From: a virus
Length of the DNA stretch: 61,662 bases
Strand: one strand, 5' to 3'
IMG/VR virus record: IMGVR_UViG_3300010885_026530
Span: 1-61,662 of that record
Within the stretch, counting starts at the first letter, position 1. Each line of letters opens with the position of its first letter. The position numbers and the translations under genes were made by a program. The notes below the pieces were generated by a model, which was not told the DNA's origin, ran no database searches, and saw nothing but the letters and a program-made list of their open reading frames with translations. Positions 8,526 through 15,863 of the stretch are shown here, in pieces.

Positions 8526-9531
8526 TGACGAAATCTTTCATTTGCTGTGTAAATGTCTGTTGTTGACTACTATGTATCGCTAGTGCATGATGCTGATTAT
8601 ATAAACGCACTTGGTGTGTTTCTGCCCAAAACTTTGACAAATCTTGTTTGACTAACCAAACCACTTGTTCTACCAGGCGTTCGATACGGTGTTGCCCGTT
8701 ATCTATCTGATCAAAACTTTCGTCAATCCACTCTCCATATGTTTTGAATCCCATATTACGAAGATCTTGATAGAATCCGCGATTGGCGCAGACCACAAAA
8801 GGATGCCCTGCCAACACAGGTTTATAAAACTTTTCCGTCCTAAAACTAGCAGGAGATTCAAATACAGTTTCCGGTACTAAAGTAAACCAGGTATCTCGAT
8901 ACTGTTGCGGTACTATTACACCGTCAACCCATCCAGGATTGTTTTCAGCATCATACCCTGCGGGCAGTGTTTGTGTTGGGACTTGGGTCTCTGAATACAC
9001 ATGATTGAACTCAGGGTGTCCCCAAGTTATATCTCGATCATGATTGCACCATAAAGCCTTGTCAAACAGTCTGCGTTGCTGTAATAGATCAATAAGATAT
9101 TGACGATGTGGTCTGAGTTTTCTATTGGTAAAGAGAAAGCTGTAACGGCAAGTATGTTTATTGAGATCCAGCAATGGAATCCCATAGGGTTGACTACCGA
9201 TGGTTGCTGCCAGAAAATGCTCTGAGTTTAAGTTAACTATTCCATTGGGTGCATCGCCGCCAGTGATCCAGCGTATTTGGCCAGAGAGCATTCTAGTAAC
9301 ATAGTGCTGATTGGATATCATGTGCCATTGCGTGACTGGACTTTCATCTGTTTTTTCAATGATGATTTTACCGCCCATTTCTAGTATATCACACGCCCTG
9401 GGCCACTGACTGACAAATGTTTTTAAACTGATCACGTAAGCGTCTGCAGTCATGCTCAACTGCCCCAACTGGATTTCACTGTCAGGCTTTAAGTAGTTTA
9501 ATGCCAGTCCAGGTTCAACTATGATTTGCAT
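8518..9531 (-). CDS. GT10-like glycosyltransferase 2
   Basis: This is a paralogue of the genes at 3694-4599 and 10929-11918. The shared C-terminal block reads FRTEKFYKPVLAGHPFVV and then LRNMGFKTYGEWIDESFD. The E-x-K motif and the GF.T....DES segment resemble the nucleotide-sugar-binding half of GT-B enzymes of the fucosyltransferase type. The N-terminal half (MQIIVEPGL...) is unrelated by eye to the other two, as expected if each copy has its own acceptor. It lies between radical SAM genes E and D and overlaps both. No signal peptide or membrane helix is seen, so it should act in the cytoplasm. Confidence 0.62.
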   Translation of the reverse strand: MQIIVEPGLALNYLKPDSEIQLGQLSMTADAYVISLKTFVSQWPRACDILEMGGKIIIEKTDESPVTQWHMISNQHYVTRMLSGQIRWITGGDAPNGIVNLNSEHFLAATIGSQPYGIPLLDLNKHTCRYSFLFTNRKLRPHRQYLIDLLQQRRLFDKALWCNHDRDITWGHPEFNHVYSETQVPTQTLPAGYDAENNPGWVDGVIVPQQYRDTWFTLVPETVFESPASFRTEKFYKPVLAGHPFVVCANRGFYQDLRNMGFKTYGEWIDESFDQIDNGQHRIERLVEQVVWLVKQDLSKFWAETHQVRLYNQHHALAIHSSQQQTFTQQMKDFVNA

Positions 9532-10936
9532 GATAGCCGCAATCTACCCACCATTCGACCATTTCTGGAAAGACCTTTAGGAATCGTGTGCCACGGCGTC
9601 GATCGTGTTCGTTGAAGAATCTGTAAAAGTCTGCTTTTTGTCTGCGCACATAATCAGGATCCAGCTTGGCACCATCTCGCATCCAAGCAATGTCTCGATC
9701 CAGTCTGCTGAGTTCGTAGTCTTTGAAACCTTTGAATCTGGTTTCTTCAGTTTCAAGATTTTTCATCATCCACACCCAGGTAGATTCTAACCTGTCTGTG
9801 TAGCTCTCTGGCAGCAGTTGCATGCTTTGCCAGCTAGGTGTACGCAACACAGGAGTATCAAACCACACTCTCTGGTAGGTATTTGAATAGATTTGTCGTA
9901 AGCCCAAGATAGATACCATGAGATCCTGGAAACTGGTAACCGACAGATTATTCATTGTGATAATAAACGTGATGCTGGAGCGGCCTGGAATCTCTGTCAA
10001 GAATTGATTTACCCGATCCCATAACAATCTAAAATCCAATCCATTACGAATATATTCAGCCTTGTCCATCCATGCATCAAGACTCACATACTGCATGAAG
10101 TGTTCAACTTTTTCTTTTTCGCACAGCATTTTGACATAGCCAAGATATCTTTGCCACAGCTTTTCGTCCACTGAAAAGTTTGATGTAACATTTAGATGTA
10201 GCTTGGGGTTGTCGTGTGTGAGAACATAGTCAAACACCTTGTATGTGTTTTTATCCATCAGCGGTTCGCCGCCGGTCATTCGAAAGTGTTCTAGTTCTGG
10301 ATACAAGGTGGGCCACCATGACCAAAATGCATCTACATAGGGGTTGTCTTCTCTGTTGGGTATGGGTCTACGTTCACCTGTAAAATATGCAGGATCGTTG
10401 TGTGGGGTTGATGTAGGAAAAGCACCTTCACGTTCAGCTTCGTCCATCCAACTAGAACTAAACTGTGGACTACAATAACTACATTTTAGATTGCATGCTG
10501 AGTTAAAGTTAACTTCAACATAACTAGGAACAACATCTTGCTCCCAAGGCGCCTGAGTAATCTTTTCAAAATCACGGGCGGCCCACGGCTCGCCCGAACG
10601 GTAGTGGCGATCACTGAGTTTACCGTTGTCTTCCATGGTCCAGCAGTACTGACACTCTCCTGGTCGAGTTCCTTCCAGCATTAGCTTACGCTGTTGTTTT
10701 TTATGCTCAGTGTTGTGAATGCCTGACGGGCTTCGTTGAATATCTTCTATACGGATTTTATGCAATGGAGGATGGTAACATGAGTTGGTATGCCCTGTGG
10801 TCAAATGAAGACTGACCTGTTTCCATTTGGCCAAGCACATACTAGGACTTACTGCATCTAGCTTTTCTTTCATTATCTCAGCATCACTGAGAAACTTTGA
10901 TTTAAAGTCTGATGTTACTTCATCTCCTTTATTCAT
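9515..10936 (-). CDS. Radical SAM protein E, variant subfamily
   Basis: It carries the radical SAM motif CNLKCSYC near residue 150, then TGGEPLM. The N-terminus has MCLAKWKQ, NSCYHPP and CQYCWTMEDNG, matching protein D rather than A-C. Both D and E also have a short HNT.KK basic stretch between the second and third cysteine groups. ATG 10936 lies 8 bases inside the end of the GT10-like gene 3. At 473 residues it is the longest radical SAM protein here. It probably acts one step away from D on a similar substrate; that is inference from the paralogy and adjacency. Confidence 0.9.
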   Translation of the reverse strand: MNKGDEVTSDFKSKFLSDAEIMKEKLDAVSPSMCLAKWKQVSLHLTTGHTNSCYHPPLHKIRIEDIQRSPSGIHNTEHKKQQRKLMLEGTRPGECQYCWTMEDNGKLSDRHYRSGEPWAARDFEKITQAPWEQDVVPSYVEVNFNSACNLKCSYCSPQFSSSWMDEAEREGAFPTSTPHNDPAYFTGERRPIPNREDNPYVDAFWSWWPTLYPELEHFRMTGGEPLMDKNTYKVFDYVLTHDNPKLHLNVTSNFSVDEKLWQRYLGYVKMLCEKEKVEHFMQYVSLDAWMDKAEYIRNGLDFRLLWDRVNQFLTEIPGRSSITFIITMNNLSVTSFQDLMVSILGLRQIYSNTYQRVWFDTPVLRTPSWQSMQLLPESYTDRLESTWVWMMKNLETEETRFKGFKDYELSRLDRDIAWMRDGAKLDPDYVRRQKADFYRFFNEHDRRRGTRFLKVFPEMVEWWVDCGYHANHS

Positions 10937-11918
10937 GGAATATTTCCTTAAACGTTTTTGGATCCAACGACATCAGCAGATTATAGTTGTGTTCCAATGT
11001 TGGTTTCATTTCATTGTGCATCTGTTGTAGTTCATCCAGGGTCATGTTGTTTATTTGTTTAACAACATGAAAAATGCTTTGTACTTGGCAGTCATAAGGA
11101 TCTTCGCCGAATCCTTCGTCCCACCATTGGTGAAAAGTTTGAAAACCAAGTCGACGTAGATTGTTATAGTAATCTTTTGGTCCTTGAATAATGAAAGGAG
11201 TTTTAAGTGCCAGTGGTCTCCAAATTTTTTCAGTTGGATAAAAAGTGTTGCCCGTGAAATATGTTTCGCACACAATCTCTACAAAAAAAGTATGATATAC
11301 CTTGGCAATATTAAGATGCGCAGGACTTAGCATAGGATATGACTCTTCTATATCCTGTATCATAATGGGGCTGGTTTTGATAAGTTCTAGCGCACACTCA
11401 AGTTCTTTGTGCGTATGTGGAACTTTTAGCATGTCATCAAATCCTAAATGATCTCTATGATAAGTTTTATTGCAGTCATAATGAAAGGTCAACGCAGTTT
11501 GAGATGTATATTGATCAAACATGTGGGAAGCCATGCGTAACCGTGTACCATTGCTTCTTCCAATGAACATACCAAATTTTTTAAACTGTGCATCAAAAGT
11601 TTTTGTAGAAAATAGCTGTTGATTGTCCATCACAAACTTCTGCGTTTCGTATATGTACAAGGGAGGTATTTTTACAATACAATATTCGCTGTGTTTTTCA
11701 AGTTGATTACAAGTGTGTATAGTGATATTTTTTTTATTGTAAGAAAACTTTTCACACAGTTTGTCAAGCAGACAATACAATCCCAATGTTTCACAGCATG
11801 GTCCTTCTCCATTGAGAGAAATATCAACTGCTTTTTGTTGTGTCATTGACTCAACAATATCAGCAGTGCGATCTTCTATATTCCAGATCTTGCTGTCAAT
11901 GTTTGGCAAGACAATCAT
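10929..11918 (-). CDS. GT10-like glycosyltransferase 3
   Basis: The C-terminal block reads FYPTEKIWRPLALKTPFIIQ and then LRRLGFQTFHQWWDEGF. This is the third copy of the E-x-K block found at 3694-4599 and 8518-9531. ATG 11918 (MIVLPNIDSK) overlaps the SGNH gene stop as ATGA and is preferred over the upstream in-frame start at 11957, which lies well inside the SGNH gene. The N-terminal half contains a Cys-rich stretch near GEGPCCETLGLYC with no recognised domain. This gene locally uses more AT-rich codons than its neighbours, which may point to separate acquisition. Confidence 0.62.
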   Translation of the reverse strand: MIVLPNIDSKIWNIEDRTADIVESMTQQKAVDISLNGEGPCCETLGLYCLLDKLCEKFSYNKKNITIHTCNQLEKHSEYCIVKIPPLYIYETQKFVMDNQQLFSTKTFDAQFKKFGMFIGRSNGTRLRMASHMFDQYTSQTALTFHYDCNKTYHRDHLGFDDMLKVPHTHKELECALELIKTSPIMIQDIEESYPMLSPAHLNIAKVYHTFFVEIVCETYFTGNTFYPTEKIWRPLALKTPFIIQGPKDYYNNLRRLGFQTFHQWWDEGFGEDPYDCQVQSIFHVVKQINNMTLDELQQMHNEMKPTLEHNYNLLMSLDPKTFKEIFHE

Positions 11919-12613
11919 TGTTTTTCTTTCAGAAAAGTATAAAAATCCTGTGCCCAAATTTTGTTTGCATCAACACCCGGGTGGATGTTGTCAGTGTCGT
12001 AATCATTTATTGATTGAGTGACATCATATAGATTAGTTCGATTGTAAATATGTTTCCAATCAAGCTGTTTTGCAAAATCTCCCATTGACTCTACATAGTT
12101 TTGATAAAAAGCAAAAGCATATGGTATGGATCTACTTTTTAAATAACTCTCAAGACTCAACATATTATAAAAGCTACGTTGCAAATGAGTTTTAAAGTCT
12201 TGGTGTTTGTAGATCTTTTCAAACAGTCCGTGCTTTGTTAACCAGGAATCTTTGTTTAAATGTCCCATTCCGAATACCCAGTTCTTTTGTACATAATCCT
12301 GATCGTTGATGGGTTCAACAATTTTTTCCGGCCAGTCATTTTGCAAACTTTGATACTTGCTTGTATATTTGGTTTGATCAAAATAATCAATGTTGTCAAC
12401 TTGTAGATCCACTCGTTCAAGACCTGACCACATGACTAGAACTAAATCGTAGGATCGTTGTTGTAACTCGGCCATGATACTTCGACTGATGTAGGTATTA
12501 CCTGCACCGGCCTGTGCAAGATTTACTAAGTCAGCGTTGAATAGTTTGGCCATATGGTTTGGCCAAGCAATAGGTCCCCGACTAAAACTACAGCCAGATG
12601 TTAGTATTTTCAT
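11915..12613 (-). CDS. SGNH/GDSL-type hydrolase
   Basis: It begins MKILTSGCSFS, where GCSFS is the block I region with the probable catalytic serine. It continues with NLAQAGAGN (oxyanion-hole Gly and Asn) and ends with DNIHPGVDAN, the D-x-x-H block V with catalytic Asp and His. Such enzymes cleave or transfer acyl groups, often acetyl groups on sugars. ATG 12613 overlaps the preceding stop as TAATG and is better than the TTG at 12619. At 232 residues it is a compact single-domain enzyme with no signal peptide, so it should act in the cytoplasm. In this operon a deacetylase or acyltransferase for a glycan is the simplest reading. Confidence 0.82.
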   Translation of the reverse strand: MKILTSGCSFSRGPIAWPNHMAKLFNADLVNLAQAGAGNTYISRSIMAELQQRSYDLVLVMWSGLERVDLQVDNIDYFDQTKYTSKYQSLQNDWPEKIVEPINDQDYVQKNWVFGMGHLNKDSWLTKHGLFEKIYKHQDFKTHLQRSFYNMLSLESYLKSRSIPYAFAFYQNYVESMGDFAKQLDWKHIYNRTNLYDVTQSINDYDTDNIHPGVDANKIWAQDFYTFLKEKQ

Positions 12614-13542
12614 TACCAACCTTCTTGGCTCCGTATGACATCAATCTCTCTGGTCATTACACCACGATTGTGCCAGTTTGAGCGATAGTGATCTTTGAAA
12701 AATGCACTTTGAAACGGAGGCATAAACGCCATGGGCAGGCCTAGCTGTGTGTTCAGTGGCTCGTGATACTGATCAATCAAATCTGCTGGTTCTCTAGGTG
12801 CTGCCACTGCTTCCCAAATATTTTTGAGGCAATCAAAGTTTTGCACTTCTTTATGATCCCACTCACTGAGCATGGTCATAAACGTACCTTGGCGAGCGCC
12901 GGCAATGGCCCAAAACCCATTTTCAACATCACAGCCCACGTTGTGCCAAATAGAAAGATGATCAAAGTTTCGTTTGTGTACACGATCTTTGAATTCACTG
13001 ACTGTGGGTTTTTTGCCACGATCCAGGCACATCTTTACACCTTCACGAAACCCTGCTCGCCAGGCGTGGAAAGGTGACCCATTGGGATAAGTGGTTGAGT
13101 AGCAATCGTGCATGGGCCAGTACAGCGGATCAAAACAAAACTCTACTTCTGTTTCTGTACGACCGTCTGTGTTTTCATGTGTTTTCATGTTCCATACAAA
13201 CTCACGTGTCCACGAACTGATGCCACCGTTGCCGTACATCAGGCCATTGATGTGATTGTGAGCCCGCCAACGATACACCGCTCGTTCCCATTCATCACTA
13301 TGATATTCCAGTGTGAGATTAAAGAACCGCTCATCTGGCAAGTTGTCACCGTCAATGAGTATAAAGCGTTCTGTCTCGCTGGCATCAGCCGCGGCTTTGT
13401 GTGCGGCATCTGATCCTTTGACGCCATCTACTCGTTTGGCCCAAGGAACCATGTTCTTAATGCGCACCCAAAACTCTTCCTTTTGTGGTTCATCATAACT
13501 CAAGTAAATGCAGTCTAAGTCTGCTATGTCAATCTGATTCAT
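12613..13542 (-). CDS. GT-A-like glycosyltransferase family protein (DGDN motif)
   Basis: The N-terminus reads DLDCIYLSYDEP, then VPWAKRVDGVKGSD and RFILIDGDNLPDERFF. The DGDN segment sits where a DxD metal and nucleotide-sugar site is expected in GT-A folds. The C-terminal half is rich in Trp and His (HDCYSTTYPNGSPFHAWRAG) and may form the acceptor site. I recall this N-terminal block from unnamed aquatic phage proteins but no characterised member. It overlaps its neighbours by 14 and 7 bases. A glycosyltransferase role is inferred from the motif and from the flanking sugar-enzyme genes. The donor is unknown. Confidence 0.65.
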   Translation of the reverse strand: MNQIDIADLDCIYLSYDEPQKEEFWVRIKNMVPWAKRVDGVKGSDAAHKAAADASETERFILIDGDNLPDERFFNLTLEYHSDEWERAVYRWRAHNHINGLMYGNGGISSWTREFVWNMKTHENTDGRTETEVEFCFDPLYWPMHDCYSTTYPNGSPFHAWRAGFREGVKMCLDRGKKPTVSEFKDRVHKRNFDHLSIWHNVGCDVENGFWAIAGARQGTFMTMLSEWDHKEVQNFDCLKNIWEAVAAPREPADLIDQYHEPLNTQLGLPMAFMPPFQSAFFKDHYRSNWHNRGVMTREIDVIRSQEGW

Positions 13543-13873
13543 AAGTTGTTTTCACTTCCCAATGTTGTTTGTTTTCTGCGTTGTTGTCAACGACAATAGT
13601 GATATCTTGCGGGTGGCAAGGTGTACCTTGATCCGCAGGTGCCAGCTTCCAACTGGCCGGATGATTTAACTTTACAATTTTTCCATCCTTGATTCGAATA
13701 TCAAATCGTTGTTGATCAAATGTCACTCGATCTATCACAAGAAATGTACCTGGCAAATCTTCCATGCTGTAGTATAACACATTTCCTGTGTCGTTATAGT
13801 AGAGTCTAAACTCTTGCCTAACTTCGGGCGGTGCCCAATCGTGTGCGTTAGCGGCTTGCCAAAAGGCGTCCAT
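13529..13873 (-). CDS. Unknown 114-aa protein
   Basis: I do not recognise this protein. It is small and probably all-beta in its C-terminal two thirds (GTFLVIDRVTFDQQRFDIRI), with one cysteine (TPCHPQD). The start overlaps the preceding GT8-like gene by 26 bases and the stop overlaps the next gene by 14 bases. It has no signal peptide or membrane segment. Its place between two glycosyltransferase-like genes suggests an accessory function in the same pathway. The frame is well supported by the overlap pattern and by the lack of any competing ORF. Confidence 0.7.
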   Translation of the reverse strand: MDAFWQAANAHDWAPPEVRQEFRLYYNDTGNVLYYSMEDLPGTFLVIDRVTFDQQRFDIRIKDGKIVKLNHPASWKLAPADQGTPCHPQDITIVVDNNAENKQHWEVKTTYESD

Positions 13874-14678
13874 AATGTTCCTCTAGTTCTTTGGCAAAGG
13901 ACTTGTGATGATAATGCACAAGACCCTGTTGCTCTACTGTGTTGATTCTCAATCTACCATCCACCAGCTCCCAAACCATTTCAGCAGTCCAGGGTCTGGC
14001 ATCTGTTTTTAAAAAGTTCACAGCAGGTTTCATGTGTGTCATGGCAGGCCATGCATGGGGCAACGTTACTTGTTCTACTCCTATGTATTTGGCAACCATG
14101 GCATAGATCATGTCTGTGTTGGCTGAAACACTGTCACAATACTTTAATGTTTGTCTTGCTGTGGGCCATTGATCAAAAAATAAACGCACCAAATAAAAAA
14201 ACTCAGCCGCGGTTTGACTAAATCTCCAATAGGTCACAGCGTTATACACATCAGGCAGGTCATTGTCATCAAACAATCTACGATACGCACGAGTTGGACT
14301 GGGTTCGTTAAGATAGTTTTTGATACCACGGCTGACTACAACATCGCGGTGTTCAAACCAGCTCCACCAATGATCAATGTTTTCAACTACCACAGTGTCT
14401 GCTTCAAGTTTGATAGTTTCTCTAAAAGGACTAGCATGAAATGCTTGCCAGTCATTGCTGAGTTTCCATGTGCCGTTGGGGTCTTGATCACCGTAGGGAA
14501 AAGGTCTAACAATATCAAACACAGGATCTGTTTCGTTGGCATCGGTCACCAAACAAATCTTGCATTCAGGCATCCAGTATCGCAAACTCTTGGCCAAGGC
14601 ACGAGCACAGGCAACATAGTTATCTTGCCCGTTGTTGGATGCCAGTATTAGATAACCGCGTTCAAATTCTACTGCCAC
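13848..14678 (-). CDS. GT8-like glycosyltransferase
   Basis: The N-terminus GYLILASNN followed by ACARALAKSLRYWMP and ICLVTDAN resembles glycogenin-type GT-A enzymes, where a short Rossmann-like start is followed by a repeated-visit helix. KLEADTVVVENIDHW is in the position of the DxD site, with ADT in place of the classical DxD. That makes metal binding uncertain and could mean altered or lost activity. It overlaps the downstream 114-aa gene and is directly preceded by a second GT8-like gene with an intact DTD. The two are probably diverged duplicates. Confidence 0.68.
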   Translation of the reverse strand: MAVEFERGYLILASNNGQDNYVACARALAKSLRYWMPECKICLVTDANETDPVFDIVRPFPYGDQDPNGTWKLSNDWQAFHASPFRETIKLEADTVVVENIDHWWSWFEHRDVVVSRGIKNYLNEPSPTRAYRRLFDDNDLPDVYNAVTYWRFSQTAAEFFYLVRLFFDQWPTARQTLKYCDSVSANTDMIYAMVAKYIGVEQVTLPHAWPAMTHMKPAVNFLKTDARPWTAEMVWELVDGRLRINTVEQQGLVHYHHKSFAKELEEHYGRLLASR

Positions 14679-15483
14679 AAATCTTCCCCAAGTCAGGTTT
14701 GTTCATTACATGCAAATCGCAATCACGCAGAATCATTCGATAGTGCCGGGCTTGATTATCTATCATGCGCACATAGTTGAGTTGGAACACATTATCTTCA
14801 AGTTGATTTAGATACACATCATAAAAACTTGTAAACAACGGCCACGGAATACTGGGTACCACAGATGGCAAATGTCCATACACAGTATTAAGTGCTATGC
14901 TGATGGCATAATCGTTGCGATAGGGTTCCTGATTAAACTTGTAAAGACGACTGTAGTGATACCAGTTATCCTCAATCATGTTCATCATATCAAACACAGA
15001 TTCAGCTGTGCGTGTGCGTTTGAAATACAGCACTGTGGCCCACCACATTGGAAACTCTGTTTCTCCAAAACGTGTGTCTCTAGCAAAGTTTCTACGGTCT
15101 GTGACATCAAGAACTTCTCTATGACACAGCAAGTCTTGCTGTGAATCAAATAACACTTTTAATCTGTCAGATGCCACAATATAGTCAGTGTCTAATACTA
15201 GAGTCTCATCATAAGGTGACACATCAAATGCACGACATCTTCCTCGGTTAAACCAGGTAGCTGACGAATCTGCGTTCATGTGATCAAACTTGCGTGTACC
15301 TCCTGACCGACTCTCACGTATGATCACTTGATCAAACATTGATACGTTGTTGGGCGTTTGATCTGTGACCAGCGTAACTGGCAGACCAAGATGCTGTGTG
15401 ATACGAGGTGCTGACCACTGTGCTTGACTTAGATAGTCTACACGGTCATTGTTAAAAGCAAAAAGTACAGCACCACGAGTCAT
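14662..15483 (-). CDS. GT8-like glycosyltransferase with DTD motif
   Basis: The protein starts MTRGAVLFAFNN, continues with LGLPVTLVTDQ and has DETLVLDTDYIV near residue 100, a good DxD metal/nucleotide-sugar motif in a GT-A context. The order (N-terminal strand, TD block, then the DxD strand) matches the gene that follows it. ATG 15483 overlaps the stop of the 103-aa gene as ATGA. The expected reaction is transfer of a sugar from a nucleotide donor in the cytoplasm. The acceptor is not known. An intact DTD here against the altered site in its neighbour suggests this copy is the active one. Confidence 0.7.
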   Translation of the reverse strand: MTRGAVLFAFNNDRVDYLSQAQWSAPRITQHLGLPVTLVTDQTPNNVSMFDQVIIRESRSGGTRKFDHMNADSSATWFNRGRCRAFDVSPYDETLVLDTDYIVASDRLKVLFDSQQDLLCHREVLDVTDRRNFARDTRFGETEFPMWWATVLYFKRTRTAESVFDMMNMIEDNWYHYSRLYKFNQEPYRNDYAISIALNTVYGHLPSVVPSIPWPLFTSFYDVYLNQLEDNVFQLNYVRMIDNQARHYRMILRDCDLHVMNKPDLGKICGSRI

Positions 15484-15791
15484 CGATTTTTACTCAGGGT
15501 TTCTAGTTCTATCATCCAGGCAGTGAGTTGCTCTTGCCAACGATCGTGTGCTAGATGTTGTAGTTCAACCACATTGACTTTTACAGGTGTGTCATAGAGA
15601 TCTACAATCACTGCATCTTCTGTAGGGCAAGCCTGTAGTAAGGTCAGCAGTTCGGCGCCTGCGCACCACATACCCCCACCATAAGCAAAGGTCATTTTGC
15701 TTTGATACTTTTCTTTCAAGAGCTTTTTTTGTGTTGCGTGATCAAAACGGCTCTTGATTTCTTGTGCTAGTTTTTCTGTGTTCAAGGTCAT
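15480..15791 (-). CDS. Conserved phage protein, 103 aa
   Basis: The sequence contains AYGGGMWCAGAELLTLL and VDLYDTPVKVNVVELQHLA, then a helical C-terminus (RWQEQLTAWMIELETL). I recall the second block as common in small unnamed proteins of T4-like phages of aquatic bacteria, but no function is known to me. It is the first gene of the leftward operon. The -10 box lies only 5 bases upstream of ATG 15791, and GGAG is one base from that ATG. A TTG at 15785 with seven-base spacing from GGAG may therefore be the real start, or the mRNA may be leaderless. Confidence 0.75.
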   Translation of the reverse strand: MTLNTEKLAQEIKSRFDHATQKKLLKEKYQSKMTFAYGGGMWCAGAELLTLLQACPTEDAVIVDLYDTPVKVNVVELQHLAHDRWQEQLTAWMIELETLSKNR

Positions 15792-15796
15792 ACTCC

Positions 15797-15825
15797 ATTA
15801 TAACAAAGTATGTACCAAAAGTAAA
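15797..15825 (-). promoter_or_regulatory. Sigma70-like promoter for the accessory operon
   Basis: On the minus strand, TTTACT (15820-15825) and a perfect TATAAT (15797-15802) are separated by 17 bases. It lies between the terminator hairpin and the first gene of the leftward operon. No T4-type late box is seen here, so this operon may be transcribed by unmodified host polymerase early in infection. The very short distance to ATG 15791 is unusual. Confidence 0.55.
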
Positions 15826-15844
15826 GGGCCCGGAGGCCCTTTTT
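15823..15844 (-). terminator. Hairpin terminator after the fibre gene
   Basis: An inverted repeat AAAGGGCC/GGCCCTTT with a four-base CGGA loop sits 20 bases past the stop of the 325-aa fibre gene. On the minus strand it is followed by TTT, AC and TTTT. On the plus strand it ends in five T. It should end transcription of the tail module and separate it from the accessory operon. Confidence 0.6.
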
Positions 15845-15863
15845 CTCGAATCGATTTGCTCGA

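Noticed and set aside
11915-11957. Longer start (11957) for GT10-like protein 3
   Set aside because: It would overlap the SGNH gene by over 40 bases. ATG 11918 gives the usual ATGA overlap and follows the pattern of the operon.
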